Numbered from the stretch's first letter, positions 53,287 through 62,677 are shown. The stretch: 64,000 bases of DNA from Brevibacillus ruminantium (GCF_023746555.1 NZ_CP098755.1:1454001-1518000), one strand, 5' to 3'. The notes: generated by a model from the letters alone, not told the origin. Made by a program: numbers and translations.

Positions 53287-55178
53287 GTGCGCCCAGCATG
53301 GGCGATAGCTATAGGGTGGAAGTCCCGAACGGGGGGTGGCTGTCCCAACCGTTAGCTCAAGGCAAGGGTGTCGACCGTGAGGTCGAATCTGAAGGAAGCC
53401 AGCGGCAAAATCCCGACCTGAGGTACACGAACCCAATTTGAGGCTGTTGTATTCGGGCGAGTCTGCTAAACAAGACAAAGCCCCATACAGCCAAGGGATA
53501 CAGCAGTAAACTTGGGCAGGTACATGGGATGAAAGTTATCGTTCTTACCTGGGGAGGTCTGCATGGAACGCCTTCAACTGTTGGTAACCGCCTCCGTAAG
53601 GAGGCGCTGAACATGCAGAAGTCAGCAGAGGCCATAGTACCCGAGTAGAGGACGCTTGAATGGGGAAGGGCTGAACATCAAGTCAGCACGCGATCCATGT
53701 CTTTTGTTACGATACGTCGAAGCAGAATTCCAGAAAGGAACTACTTTTGAAGAGCAGGGGTGAAGCCCCGAGGGTACAAAAAGAGGGCTGAGTATCGTTC
53801 AGCAAACACGGAACCCGCATGTGCGAAGGAAGGAATATCGTTATGGACTTGCTGGAGAAAGTTTTATCACGGGAAAACTTACGGATGGCACTTCAACGAG
53901 TAGAAGCAAACAAAGGTGTTGGTGGAGTCGATGGTGTTTCAACCGAACAACTACGCGACTATCTACACGAACACTGGCAAACTATCCGTGAGGAATTGGA
54001 AAGAGGAACCTATCGACCTTCACCTGTCCGCAGAGTCGAAATCCCGAAACCTGACGGAGGCGTAAGGTTATTAGGCATTCCCACCGTGGTGGACCGCTTC
54101 ATCCAGCAAGCCATCCTCCAAGTATTAACACCGATCTTCGATCCCACCTTCTCGGAGTCCAGTTACGGATTTCGCCCGAAACGTAGCGCCCACATGGCAG
54201 TAAGGAAAGCGCAAGCGTATATCAGGGAAGGATACAGATTCGTGGTGGACATCGATCTAGAGAAATTCTTTGATCGTGTCAACCATGATATCCTGATGAG
54301 CCGCGTGGCTCGTAAAATCCAAGACAAGCGCCTTCTAAAGCTGATTCGATCCTATCTAAACGCAGGTGTCATGATAAAAGGAATCTGTACTACCTCAAGT
54401 GAGGGGACACCGCAAGGTGGACCGCTAAGCCCACTATTAGCAAATATCTTGCTTGATGATCTGGATAAGGAATTAGAAAAGAGGGGACATCGCTTTTGCC
54501 GCTATGCGGACGATTGCAACGTCTACGTGAAAACAAGACGAGCAGGAGAACGGGTTAAGAAGAGCATGAAAGATTACTTGGAAAAGGTGCTTAGGCTAAA
54601 AGTAAATGAGGAGAAAAGTGCGGTGGACCGGCCGTGGAAACGTAAATTCCTTGGCTTTAGTTTTACTTTCGTAAAACAGACAACGGTTCGTATCCACCCA
54701 AAATCCCTTCTCAAGTTAAAAGAGAAAATCCGCACGATCACGAATCCAGTGTGGAGTATCTCGCTTGAGGAACGGGTTGAAAGGTTAAACCAGTATCTCA
54801 TGGGTTGGATTGGATATTTTGCCCTTGCAGACGCAAAGGGAATCTTACAATCCATTGAGGAATGGACAAGGCGTAGGCTCCGTCTTTGCTTGTGGACGCA
54901 GTGGAAACGAGTGAGAACCAGATATCGAGAACTCCGTTCTCTTGGTATATCTCACACAAAAGCAATTGAAATTGCAAACACCCGCAAGGGGGCATGGCGT
55001 ACTACAAAGACTCCGCATATACACAAAGCCCTCGGCATTGCCTACTGGCAACAACAAGGGCTCAAAAGCTTAACACAGCGATATTTTGACATTCGTCAAG
55101 CTTGGTGAACCGCCGTATACCGAACGGTACGTACGGTGGTGTGAGAGGACGGGGGTTAGCCACCCCCTCCTACTCGAT
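53287..55178 (+). mobile_element. Group II intron, class C
   Basis: Begins with GTGCGCCC two bases behind a terminator T run. The 5' ribozyme domains occupy 53287-53818, the reverse transcriptase domain IV, and domain V lies near 55107-55145 (GAACCGCCGTATACC.. GGTACGTACGGTGGTG), with CGC where most classes have AGC. The 3' end is at about 55172-55178 (CTCCTACTCGAT). Insertion after intrinsic terminators, a short RT without endonuclease and the CGC triad are class C features. Confidence 0.85.
53819..55108 (+). CDS. ltrA: Group II intron reverse transcriptase/maturase
   Basis: Intron-encoded protein of 429 residues that aids splicing and reverse-transcribes the inserted intron. RT blocks: VRRVEIPKPDGGVRLLGIPT, SYGFRPKRSAHMAV, VDIDLEKFFDRVNHDIL, GTPQGGPLSPLLANI and the active-site CRYADDCNV. 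A maturase domain X follows (WIGYFALAD..IEEWTRRRLR). There is no zinc-binding endonuclease domain, as in class C proteins. ATG 53843 (MDLLEKVLSR) is an alternative start. All catalytic residues are present, so the intron may be active. Confidence 0.93.
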   Translation: MCEGRNIVMDLLEKVLSRENLRMALQRVEANKGVGGVDGVSTEQLRDYLHEHWQTIREELERGTYRPSPVRRVEIPKPDGGVRLLGIPTVVDRFIQQAILQVLTPIFDPTFSESSYGFRPKRSAHMAVRKAQAYIREGYRFVVDIDLEKFFDRVNHDILMSRVARKIQDKRLLKLIRSYLNAGVMIKGICTTSSEGTPQGGPLSPLLANILLDDLDKELEKRGHRFCRYADDCNVYVKTRRAGERVKKSMKDYLEKVLRLKVNEEKSAVDRPWKRKFLGFSFTFVKQTTVRIHPKSLLKLKEKIRTITNPVWSISLEERVERLNQYLMGWIGYFALADAKGILQSIEEWTRRRLRLCLWTQWKRVRTRYRELRSLGISHTKAIEIANTRKGAWRTTKTPHIHKALGIAYWQQQGLKSLTQRYFDIRQAW

Positions 55179-55613
55179 CGTCCAGCCAAAGCTGCCAAAC
55201 CACTGATCATTGCGAAAATTGGAGATCGCCTGACGGATGTAGGGGATCACGTTGTCCGGCAGCTCGTCGAGATGAACCCAGCGCAGCTCATCGCATTTAT
55301 CCGGTTCTGCGTTGATGATCGTACCTGTCCAGTTTTGAGCCGTGAGAAAAAAATCGATCCGCTCATCGGTTGATCGGCGATGCATGACGCCGACGACATG
55401 CAGGTCGGCAGGGTCGATCTCAATGCCAACCTCTTCAAGCGCTTCGCGGATCGCCGCTGCTTTTACCTCTTCGCCGCCATCGAGATGACCGGCTGGCACG
55501 CTGTAGTTGCCATCCTCATAGCCTGTTCGAAAGCGGCGCAGCAGCAGGATTTCCTCGCCGCGCAAAAGGAACAGATGGACGGCGACAGGCATGGTATGCC
55601 GCTGTTTGGTCAT
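55170..55613 (-). CDS. Nudix hydrolase
   Basis: Hydrolase of nucleoside diphosphate-linked substrates, 147 residues. The Nudix box is complete: GHLDGGEEVKAAAIREALEE followed by VGIEI. The opening HTMPVAVHLFLLRGEEILLL and the WVHLDELPDNVIPYIRQAI end are typical of MutT-like housecleaning enzymes. The last codons (ATC GAG TAG) fall in the intron's 3' end, so the natural C-terminus may have been altered by the insertion. GGAAGGAGGAAC precedes the ATG. Confidence 0.88.
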   Translation of the reverse strand: MTKQRHTMPVAVHLFLLRGEEILLLRRFRTGYEDGNYSVPAGHLDGGEEVKAAAIREALEEVGIEIDPADLHVVGVMHRRSTDERIDFFLTAQNWTGTIINAEPDKCDELRWVHLDELPDNVIPYIRQAISNFRNDQWFGSFGWTIE

Positions 55614-55634
55614 GAAACAAGTTCCTCCTTCCGA

Positions 55635-55796
55635 TTACTCGTGAGAATCATGGTTGGGCCGATGATGCTCGGCAGCTTTTTTCTTCAGCAGCTTGTCCCG
55701 ATTGCGGATAGCTGGCGAGGTAACCATCGCGTAAAGCAGCATGCCGATTCCGGCGAGCCCGCAGATAATTCCGATAATCAGATATCCCATATGCAT
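55635..55796 (-). CDS. Small single-helix membrane protein
   Basis: A frame of 53 codons behind AGGAGGGG (seven bases). The first 25 residues form one membrane helix (YLIIGIICGLAGIGMLLYAM), followed by a basic, histidine-rich tail (KLLKKKAAEHHRPNHDSHE). The tail could bind metal or an acidic partner, which is speculation. The Nudix gene starts 22 bases after its stop, so they are co-transcribed. No family recognised. Confidence 0.65.
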   Translation of the reverse strand: MHMGYLIIGIICGLAGIGMLLYAMVTSPAIRNRDKLLKKKAAEHHRPNHDSHE

Positions 55797-55904
55797 TTCA
55801 TACCCCTCCTTTTTTCAGCCCCAGGCATGTTAGTCTCCTCGAACTGTGGTATAATTTGCTGAGTTGCAATGTGGCAAGAAAATAACGCAGGGAGGCTCCA
55901 CTCG

Positions 55905-57911
55905 ATGACTCAGCACACGTCTGTTGATCAATTGGCAATCAACACCATCCGTACGTTGGCTATCGACGCTATTGAAAAGGCCAACTCCGGTCACCCGGGA
56001 ATGCCCATGGGTTCTGCCCCGATGGCCCATGTTCTGTACAGCCGCTTTATGAAGGTAAATCCGAAAAATCCTGGTTGGGTAGACAGAGACCGTTTTGTCC
56101 TGTCGGCCGGACATGGCTCAATGCTATTATACGCGATGTTGCACCTGATGAAATACGATGTTTCCCTGGAAGACTTGCACAACTTCCGCCAATGGGGAAG
56201 CAAAACGCCCGGTCACCCCGAGTTTGGGCATACTCCGGGTGTTGATGCGACGACTGGTCCTTTGGGACAAGGGATCGCTATGGCTGTGGGTATGGCGATG
56301 GCTGAAAAGCATCTGGCTGCTGTTTACAACCGTGATAATTTTGCAATCGTCGACCACTACACCTACGCAATCTGCGGTGACGGTGACCTGATGGAAGGCG
56401 TGTCCAGCGAAGCCTCTTCACTGGCTGCCCATCTCAAGCTGGGCAAGATGATTGTACTCTACGATTCCAATGATATCTCTCTCGATGGGGAGCTCTCCCT
56501 TTCTTTCTCTGAAAATGTGGCGCAGCGTTATCAGGCGTATGGCTGGCAGTATCTGCGCGTCGAGGACGGCAATGATTTGGCCGCAATCGAGGCGGCGATC
56601 GCAGAGGCCAAACAGGATGTGAATCGTCCAACGCTGATCGAAGTGAAAACCGTGATCGGTTACGGAAGTCCGAACAAAGGCGGTTCCAGCAAATCGCACG
56701 GCGCACCGCTTGGCAAAGACGAAGTCAAGCTGACCAAAGAGCAGTACCAATGGGGCTACGAGGAAGAATTCCACGTACCGGCAGAGGTTGCGGACTTCTA
56801 CGCCAACCTGGCAGAAGCCGGAAAACAGGCGGAAGCCGAGTGGCAGGCTCGTTTTGCGGAATACGCGAAAGCTTACCCGGATTTGGCCCAGCAATTCCAG
56901 ACAGCTGCGCAGGCGCAACTGCCCGCAGGCTGGGACAGCCAAATGCCTGTATATGAAGCAGGAGCAAAGCTTGCCACTCGCGCTGCATCCGGCAACGCGA
57001 TCAACGCATTGGCCAAAACGGTTCCGTTCCTGTTTGGAGGCTCGGCCGACCTGGCTTCTTCCAACAATACCCTGATCAAAGAGGCCGGCAATTTCCTGCC
57101 AGGCTCTTACGAAGGGCGCAATATCTGGTTTGGCGTCCGTGAATTTGCGATGGGCGCGGCGCTGAATGGAATGGCGCTTCATGGCGGTCTGAAGGTATAC
57201 GGGGCTACGTTCTTCGTCTTCTCCGACTATCTGCGTCCGGCGATTCGTCTCTCTGCCTTGATGAAACAACCGGTTGTCTATGTCTTCACCCACGACTCCA
57301 TCGCCGTCGGGGAGGACGGTCCTACCCACGAACCGATTGAGCAATTGGCATCGCTGCGTGCGATTCCGGATCTGACCGTGCTTCGTCCAGCTGATGCAGC
57401 CGAGACCAACGAGGCGTGGAAATACGCAGTATCTCGCACGGATGAACCCGTTGTTCTGGTGCTGACCCGCCAAAACCTGCCGGTCCACGCAGAAACACTG
57501 GAGAAAGCGGCAGACGGGCTGAGCAAAGGCGCTTATGTATTGGCGGATGCTCCAAATGGTCAACCGGACCTGCTGTTGCTCGCTTCCGGGTCCGAGGTAT
57601 CGCTGGTGATGCAGGCACGTGCTGAGCTGGCTGAACGCGGCATCCAGGCGAGAGTCGTCTCGATGCCAAGCTGGGAGCTGTTTGAGCGTCAACCTCAGGA
57701 GTATCGAAGCGAGGTCATCCCGCCGGCTGTCAAAGCGCGTATGGCCGTCGAAATGGGCTCTCCGCTTGGGTGGGAGCGCTATACCGGTGATGGCGGCAAA
57801 GTGATTGGCATTCAGCAGTTCGGTGCATCTGCTCCAGGCGAACGCATTATGAAGGAATATGGATTCAGCGTGGAAAACGTAGTTGCAGAGGCAGAAAAAC
57901 TTCTCAAATAA
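55905..57911 (+). CDS. tkt: Transketolase
   Basis: Thiamine-diphosphate enzyme of the pentose phosphate pathway, 668 residues, full length. The N-terminal domain has [20 protein letters not shown] and [19 protein letters not shown], with the ThDP motif [20 protein letters not shown]. The pyrimidine domain has [13 protein letters not shown], and [20 protein letters not shown] holds the conserved His and Glu. [20 protein letters not shown] is the usual end. The start at 55905 has GCAGGGAGGCTCC upstream. Monocistronic with its own terminator. Confidence 0.96.
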   Translation: MTQHTSVDQLAINTIRTLAIDAIEKANSGHPGMPMGSAPMAHVLYSRFMKVNPKNPGWVDRDRFVLSAGHGSMLLYAMLHLMKYDVSLEDLHNFRQWGSKTPGHPEFGHTPGVDATTGPLGQGIAMAVGMAMAEKHLAAVYNRDNFAIVDHYTYAICGDGDLMEGVSSEASSLAAHLKLGKMIVLYDSNDISLDGELSLSFSENVAQRYQAYGWQYLRVEDGNDLAAIEAAIAEAKQDVNRPTLIEVKTVIGYGSPNKGGSSKSHGAPLGKDEVKLTKEQYQWGYEEEFHVPAEVADFYANLAEAGKQAEAEWQARFAEYAKAYPDLAQQFQTAAQAQLPAGWDSQMPVYEAGAKLATRAASGNAINALAKTVPFLFGGSADLASSNNTLIKEAGNFLPGSYEGRNIWFGVREFAMGAALNGMALHGGLKVYGATFFVFSDYLRPAIRLSALMKQPVVYVFTHDSIAVGEDGPTHEPIEQLASLRAIPDLTVLRPADAAETNEAWKYAVSRTDEPVVLVLTRQNLPVHAETLEKAADGLSKGAYVLADAPNGQPDLLLLASGSEVSLVMQARAELAERGIQARVVSMPSWELFERQPQEYRSEVIPPAVKARMAVEMGSPLGWERYTGDGGKVIGIQQFGASAPGERIMKEYGFSVENVVAEAEKLLK

Positions 57912-57929
57912 ATGCTTGCCGTTTTTTCG

Positions 57930-57963
57930 AAAAAGCCTATTTCCCGAGGGAGATAGGCTTTTT
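57930..57963 (+). terminator. Terminator of tkt
   Basis: AAAAAGCCTAT and ATAGGCTTTTT form an 11-bp stem with a T tail. Confidence 0.85.
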
Positions 57964-58077
57964 CCAGTGACAAAAAGGCCTGTTTATGAAATCATAGACG
58001 GCAGTTAAAGAAACTTTTTCAGAAAGCGTCCGTCTATAACAAGTGGGGGAGTAAAGAAAGAAACCAGGAGGTCAGTC

Positions 58078-60717
58078 ATGGCAACAAAGGCCAAGAAAAC
58101 AGTCAGAAAGAAAAAAAGCCACCTGCTGATGTTTACTGTTTCTTTTACGATCTTTCTGCTCTTGAGCATCATCGGCGGCTATATGGCACTGCTGTATGCC
58201 GGAGAAAAGATGATCGATACAGAGATTCAGAAGCTAGAGGCTTTGAAAACAGAACCAACTGTCATTTACGATAAAAACGGCAAGGAAATGACCAGTTTGA
58301 TCTACCAAAAAAATCGCGAATACATGCAGATTTCAAAAATGCCTGATTACCTGATCAATGCGTTCATCTCGGTAGAGGACAGACGCTTTTTCGATCACAA
58401 GGGTGTGGATATGATCCGGATCGGCGGCGCGATTATCAATGACATTCGCAAAGGCTCCCTGGCCGAAGGGGGCAGCACGATCACGCAGCAGTTGGCCCGA
58501 AATGTATTCCTTTCCCTGGATAAAACCTTTTGGCGGAAAACCAAGGAAGTGAGTATCGCAATCGGGATGGAACGCAGATTTTCCAAGGATCAGATTCTGG
58601 AAATGTATTTAAACCAGGTCTATTTGGGAAAAGGAGCGTTTGGTGTTGAGGATGCTGCCCAGCATTACTTTGGCATGTCGGTAACCGATAAGAATTTCAC
58701 CCTGGCCAAAGCAGCCACGCTGGCGGCCATCCCCAAGGCGCCGACCCATTACTCTCCGTTCAACAATCCGGAGAAAGCCAAAGAGCGCAGGGATACCATC
58801 TTGCGTTTGATGCAGGAGCAAGGCTTTATCACCATGGAGCAAAAAGAGCAGGCGCAGGCAGAACCGCTGCCCGAGCCAAGGGAAGATGCCTCTGACAATG
58901 GCGGCGTGGTGAAAAAAGGAGACCGTGCGTTTTTTGATTACGTCGTGCGTGAGGCAAAAGACAAGTACGGTGTCACCGAGGAAGATTTGTATCGCGGAGG
59001 CTGGTCCGTTTATACCTCCTTTGACCCTAATATGCAGAACGCGATGGTCAAAGCGTATGCCGACGAGAAGAATTTCCCGAAACCGGGTGCAACACGGGCC
59101 GTTCAATCTGCCATGATCGTAGTCGACGCTAAAAACGGCGGGATCGCTGCGATGATGGGCGGACGCGACTACCAGGCCAAAGGCTTCAACCTTGCGACAG
59201 ACATGGCGCGTCAGCCAGGTTCTTCGTTTAAACCAATCGCTGTGTATGCACCGGCGATCGATATCAATTTCTCCAAATGGAATTCCAGCTCGATTCTGTC
59301 CAACAAGCGTCAGAGCTTCAATGGCTACGAGCCGCGCAATGCCAGCGGAAAATACAGCGAAACGACCAGTATGATGAGGGCTGTGATCAATTCGGATAAC
59401 GTGCCGGCTGTCTGGTTGCTCAATGAGATCGGCGTGAATAATGGGATGGATTATATCGAGAAATTCGGTATCGAGCTGTCACCGGAAGACCGTAACCTGG
59501 CGATCGCGCTCGGGGGATTGAGCAAAGGGACATCCCCGATGAAGATGGCCCAGGCGTACACGACTTTTGTGAACGGTGGCAAGATGGCGGAAGCCCATGT
59601 CATCGACCGGATGGAAAATCAGCAAAAGGGTGTCGAGTATAAATACAAACCGGTTGAAAAGCAGGTAGTGAAACCGGAAACGGCTTGGGAAGTCCACACG
59701 ATGCTGGAGCGGGCCGTCAACGAGGGTACAGGCCGATCTGCGCGTATCTCCGGACGCCATGTAGCCGGGAAGACCGGTACGACCCAATCGATGGTCGGGG
59801 GCGGAGACGTCAACAAGGATGCCTGGTTCGTCGGCTATACGCCCGAGTATGTCGGGGCTGTTTGGATGGGCTTCGATCCTGAAGACAAGCAGCATTTGAT
59901 GAGACAAGGCAGCAGTTTGACAGCCAAGATGTTTGCGACCGTTCTCGGCGAAGGATTGAAGGGAGTCAAAGCCCGTGATTTTGAACCGCCAGCCGGCATG
60001 CACAAGCAGCAGGAAGAAAAAGAGGAAACTCCTTCTGTGCAGCTTTTCGCGGATTTGACTCTGGATGAAAACAAGCTGAAGGTCGTACTGAGCTGGATGG
60101 GCGGAAATCAGGACTACACCTACGATGTCTATCGCTTTACCGACAATCCGGAGAATCGCGAGAAGATTGCATCGGGATTGAAAGAGATGATCCATGTAGA
60201 TACGCTCAACGGTCCAACGATGTACAAATATATCGTGATTCCGCGAGATGCGAACGGGGAAGAGAAAACGCCGTCCAATATCGCCGAGATTAATACGAGC
60301 CAGTTGGATAACCTCTTGCAGGAGGGAGACCAGCACGATGACGGACAAATGCAGGAAGGGGATATTCCCATTGATGGCGGCACAGGGCAAAACCCTTGGC
60401 CTGGACAGGGAAATGGCAACTGGAACGGTGACAATGGAAGTAATGGAAATGGCAATTGGGATGGCGGGAACGGCAACAATGGAAACGGAAACTGGAATGG
60501 CAACAACGGCAACAGTAATGGCAATGGACATGGAAGCTGGAACGGAAATGGCAATGGCAATGGCAATGGCAATGGCGGCCAACCACCGGTAGCACCGCCT
60601 GACATCGTGCCCCCCGGCGGGAATGATTCACAAACACCGCCGCCAGGTATCGAACTGCCGCCTCCGCCTCCAGATTTCGGCGGCCAGCAGCCTGATCCGG
60701 CTGGCGGCCATGGATAA
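58078..60717 (+). CDS. Class A penicillin-binding protein (PBP1a type)
   Basis: Bifunctional cell-wall synthase of 879 residues. Basic N-terminus, one membrane anchor (residues 18-42), then a GT51 glycosyltransferase (FISVEDRRFFDHKGVD with the catalytic Glu, EGGSTITQQLARN, RKTKEVSIAIGMER). The transpeptidase has SxxK in ARQPGSSFKPIA, SxN in INSDNVPAVWL, and KTGTTQS. A beta-sandwich follows (about 665-745). The last 120 residues are Gly/Asn/Trp/Pro-rich and probably disordered, as in PonA of Bacillus subtilis. CAGGAGGTCAGTC precedes the ATG. Confidence 0.94.
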   Translation: MATKAKKTVRKKKSHLLMFTVSFTIFLLLSIIGGYMALLYAGEKMIDTEIQKLEALKTEPTVIYDKNGKEMTSLIYQKNREYMQISKMPDYLINAFISVEDRRFFDHKGVDMIRIGGAIINDIRKGSLAEGGSTITQQLARNVFLSLDKTFWRKTKEVSIAIGMERRFSKDQILEMYLNQVYLGKGAFGVEDAAQHYFGMSVTDKNFTLAKAATLAAIPKAPTHYSPFNNPEKAKERRDTILRLMQEQGFITMEQKEQAQAEPLPEPREDASDNGGVVKKGDRAFFDYVVREAKDKYGVTEEDLYRGGWSVYTSFDPNMQNAMVKAYADEKNFPKPGATRAVQSAMIVVDAKNGGIAAMMGGRDYQAKGFNLATDMARQPGSSFKPIAVYAPAIDINFSKWNSSSILSNKRQSFNGYEPRNASGKYSETTSMMRAVINSDNVPAVWLLNEIGVNNGMDYIEKFGIELSPEDRNLAIALGGLSKGTSPMKMAQAYTTFVNGGKMAEAHVIDRMENQQKGVEYKYKPVEKQVVKPETAWEVHTMLERAVNEGTGRSARISGRHVAGKTGTTQSMVGGGDVNKDAWFVGYTPEYVGAVWMGFDPEDKQHLMRQGSSLTAKMFATVLGEGLKGVKARDFEPPAGMHKQQEEKEETPSVQLFADLTLDENKLKVVLSWMGGNQDYTYDVYRFTDNPENREKIASGLKEMIHVDTLNGPTMYKYIVIPRDANGEEKTPSNIAEINTSQLDNLLQEGDQHDDGQMQEGDIPIDGGTGQNPWPGQGNGNWNGDNGSNGNGNWDGGNGNNGNGNWNGNNGNSNGNGHGSWNGNGNGNGNGNGGQPPVAPPDIVPPGGNDSQTPPPGIELPPPPPDFGGQQPDPAGGHG

Positions 60718-60817
60718 TCTGCAGAGCTTTCCAGAGAATTGACAATCGGCCAGCTATTTTCACTTCATGTTACACATGGTACAATACTTGTAAATCGGGA
60801 GACAGGAGGGACTGTCC

Positions 60818-61162
60818 ATGAAAGACTTTACACAAGAGAATTTACAAGAATTTTTCACGGAGAAACTACGGCGTGCCAAGGTAAACTTTGAACGTGCTCT
60901 CGACTGTAAACACACCGATTTTGACGACCTGTACCCATACATGAATGAACAGCCACAGTTCTTCTGGTACAAACGCTATGTCGCCTGGTCGGAGCTGCTG
61001 ACCGTTGTCCGGTTGGCAGAGGAACTGGGGATTGACTGGATACGTGAGTTTAACGAATTGCAGGTGGAATTTATCCAGGGAAAGGTTCTTCAGGGAAAAG
61101 TGCTCGATCAATGGCATCCTGAGACCGAACAGGAAGAAACCGTCAGCAATCTCGAAGAATAA
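60818..61162 (+). CDS. Small acidic protein of unknown function
   Basis: Cytoplasmic helical protein of 114 residues. Aromatic-rich middle (LYPYMNEQPQFFWYKRYVAW), then helices (LTVVRLAEELGIDWIREFNE) and an acidic tail ending SNLEE. I do not recognise the family. GACAGGAGGGACTGTCC precedes the ATG. Its terminator is split by an IS element 30 bases downstream. Confidence 0.65.
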   Translation: MKDFTQENLQEFFTEKLRRAKVNFERALDCKHTDFDDLYPYMNEQPQFFWYKRYVAWSELLTVVRLAEELGIDWIREFNELQVEFIQGKVLQGKVLDQWHPETEQEETVSNLEE

Positions 61163-61176
61163 ACAGATGACATGCA

Positions 61177-61191
61177 AAACGCGCTCTCTTT
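61177..61191 (+). terminator. Left half of a terminator interrupted by the IS3 element
   Basis: AAACGCGCTC at 61177-61186 is complementary to GAGCGCGTTT at 62634-62643, which runs into a T tract. The IS3 element sits between the arms, in the loop. Confidence 0.75.
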
Positions 61192-61245
61192 TGAACTGCA
61201 CCCCATTTGTTAGACATATCTAACAATTGGAGGTGCAGTTTTTCT

Positions 61246-61755
61246 ATGGCCAAATTTACAGCTGACGATAAATTGTCGGCGGCTCTACGCTATTTAGATG
61301 GTACAGAGAGTTATGAATCGATTGCTACGACCCTGGGTACAACAGAAAGCGTCGTTCGAAATTGGGTGAAGCAATACGAGCACAATGGTGTAGAAGCATT
61401 TAGAAAATCCTATACAAGCTACTCCGCCCAATTTAAACTAGACGTACTCAATTATATGAATCATTTTGGGACGTCTCCGAATGAAACTGCTGCCATTTTC
61501 CAAATCACCTCTCCTGCTTTAATCCGGAAATGGAGAATACAATTTCATTCACTCGGAATAGACGCCCTACAATCGAAGAAAAAGGGGCGTCCAACCATGA
61601 AAAAAGAAACTAAAAAGGGAATACCTGTTGAGGGCTCAGTCGAGGCATTACGGGAAGAAGTAGAGCGTTTACGCATGGAGAATGCTTACCTAAAAAAGTT
61701 GAATGCCTTAGTTCAAAGCAAGGAAAAATTACAAAGCAAGACAAAGCACAAGTAG
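61246..61755 (+). CDS. IS3-family OrfA (DNA-binding part)
   Basis: Protein of 169 residues that recognises the element ends. It has two helix-turn-helix segments (LDGTESYESIATTLGTTESV and FQITSPALIRKWR) and a leucine-zipper-like C-terminal coil (EALREEVERLRMENAYLKKL). GGAGGTG precedes the ATG but is paired in the left-end hairpin. At 61692-61698 A AAA AAG lies in frame, where ribosomes can slip back one base to make the OrfAB transposase. Confidence 0.92.
   Translation: MAKFTADDKLSAALRYLDGTESYESIATTLGTTESVVRNWVKQYEHNGVEAFRKSYTSYSAQFKLDVLNYMNHFGTSPNETAAIFQITSPALIRKWRIQFHSLGIDALQSKKKGRPTMKKETKKGIPVEGSVEALREEVERLRMENAYLKKLNALVQSKEKLQSKTKHK
61692..61698 (+). promoter_or_regulatory. Programmed -1 frameshift heptamer
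   Basis: Read in the orfA frame as CTA AAA AAG. After slippage the frame is open (VECLSSKQGKI.. then KAQVVFELRTEF) and runs uninterrupted into orfB. This heptamer is the well-known signal in the IS150 group. Confidence 0.85.
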
Positions 61756-61835
61756 TATTTGAGCTAAGGACAGAATTCCCTGTAAAAGCTTTACTGAAAC
61801 TCGCTGGCATTCCACGCAGTACCTACTATTACTAT

Positions 61836-62594
61836 GTGAAAATGAACAGTCGTCCAGATAAACATGCTGAATTAAAAGCAGTGATTCAGGTCATTTACCA
61901 TGAACATAAAGGGCGCTACGGGTACCGCCGTATTACGCATGAACTGAGGATTCTGGGGTATCTGGTAAATCATAAAAAAGTTCAGAGATTAATGAACAAG
62001 TTAGGTTTAAAAAGCATAGTTCGGATGAAAAAATATCGCTCGTATAAAGGGAAAGTTGGCAAGACAGCACCGAATCTATTGAACCGAGATTTCCATGCAG
62101 AAAAGCCAAACGAGAAGTGGGTAACAGATATAACTGAGTTTAAGTTATTTGGTGAAAAGCTCTATTTATCACCAATGTTAGATTTGTATAACGGAGAAAT
62201 TATCGCTTATACAGTTGATACAAGACCAAGATATTCTCTTGTGTCTAAAATGTTGGAACAAGCATGTCGACGACTAACCGCTACAGACAGATTGATGATT
62301 CACTCGGATCAAGGTTGGCATTACCAGATGAACCAATACCGACAGGTATTGAAAGACAATAACATCACCCAGAGCATGTCGCGAAAAGGAAACTGTTATG
62401 ACAACGCTGTGATGGAGAGTTTCTTTGGAACTTTAAAATCGGAATTCTTATATACGCAAGAGTTTGAAAGTGTGGAACAATTTAAACGAGAGTTAGTAAA
62501 ATACATCGATTACTATAACAACAAGCGAATCAAGACAAAATTAAAAGGTCTGAGTCCAGTGCAATACCGAACTCAAACCTTACGCACTGCTTAA
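61836..62594 (+). CDS. IS3-family OrfB (DDE transposase part)
   Basis: Catalytic part of the transposase. The open frame continues upstream to 61698 (ELRTEFPVKALLKLAGIPRS, YYYYVK), so the ATG at 61836 is probably not the physiological start. The DDE residues are visible: WVTDITEF (Asp), IHSDQGWHYQ (Asp) and NAVMESFFGTLKSEF (Glu), with HKGRYGYRRI upstream as HTH_21. All are intact, so the element may be active. Confidence 0.92.
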   Translation: MKMNSRPDKHAELKAVIQVIYHEHKGRYGYRRITHELRILGYLVNHKKVQRLMNKLGLKSIVRMKKYRSYKGKVGKTAPNLLNRDFHAEKPNEKWVTDITEFKLFGEKLYLSPMLDLYNGEIIAYTVDTRPRYSLVSKMLEQACRRLTATDRLMIHSDQGWHYQMNQYRQVLKDNNITQSMSRKGNCYDNAVMESFFGTLKSEFLYTQEFESVEQFKRELVKYIDYYNNKRIKTKLKGLSPVQYRTQTLRTA

Positions 62595-62677
62595 TAAAAA
62601 CTGTCTAACTTTTTGGGGTCACTTCATTTTGGGGAGCGCGTTTTTTTGAGTGCGCCACGCATGGCGTGGTGCGCAAT

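Larger units (their letters stand above)
61192..62626 (+). mobile_element. IS3-family insertion sequence, IS150-like group
   Basis: Complete element of 1435 bp. The left end TGAACTGCACCCC..TTGTTAGACA and the right end read inward TGAAGTGACCCC..GTTAGACA are related inverted repeats. TTT borders both sides, which fits a 3-bp target duplication. It encodes orfA and orfB with a slippery heptamer between them, as usual for the group. The left end folds into a hairpin that contains the orfA ribosome site. Confidence 0.9.

Noticed and set aside
60400..60575. Short repeats considered as a CRISPR-like array
   Set aside because: The units are in-frame Gly-Asn codons of the penicillin-binding protein with no unique spacers.
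62640..62672. GTGCGCC.. hairpin behind the split terminator, looking like a second class C intron start
   Set aside because: Only about 20 bases resemble the intron start. The same CGCATGGCG..GTGCGCAATCTAATGC sequence occurs beside the second lipoprotein copy at 63615-63650, so it belongs to the duplicated lipoprotein unit.
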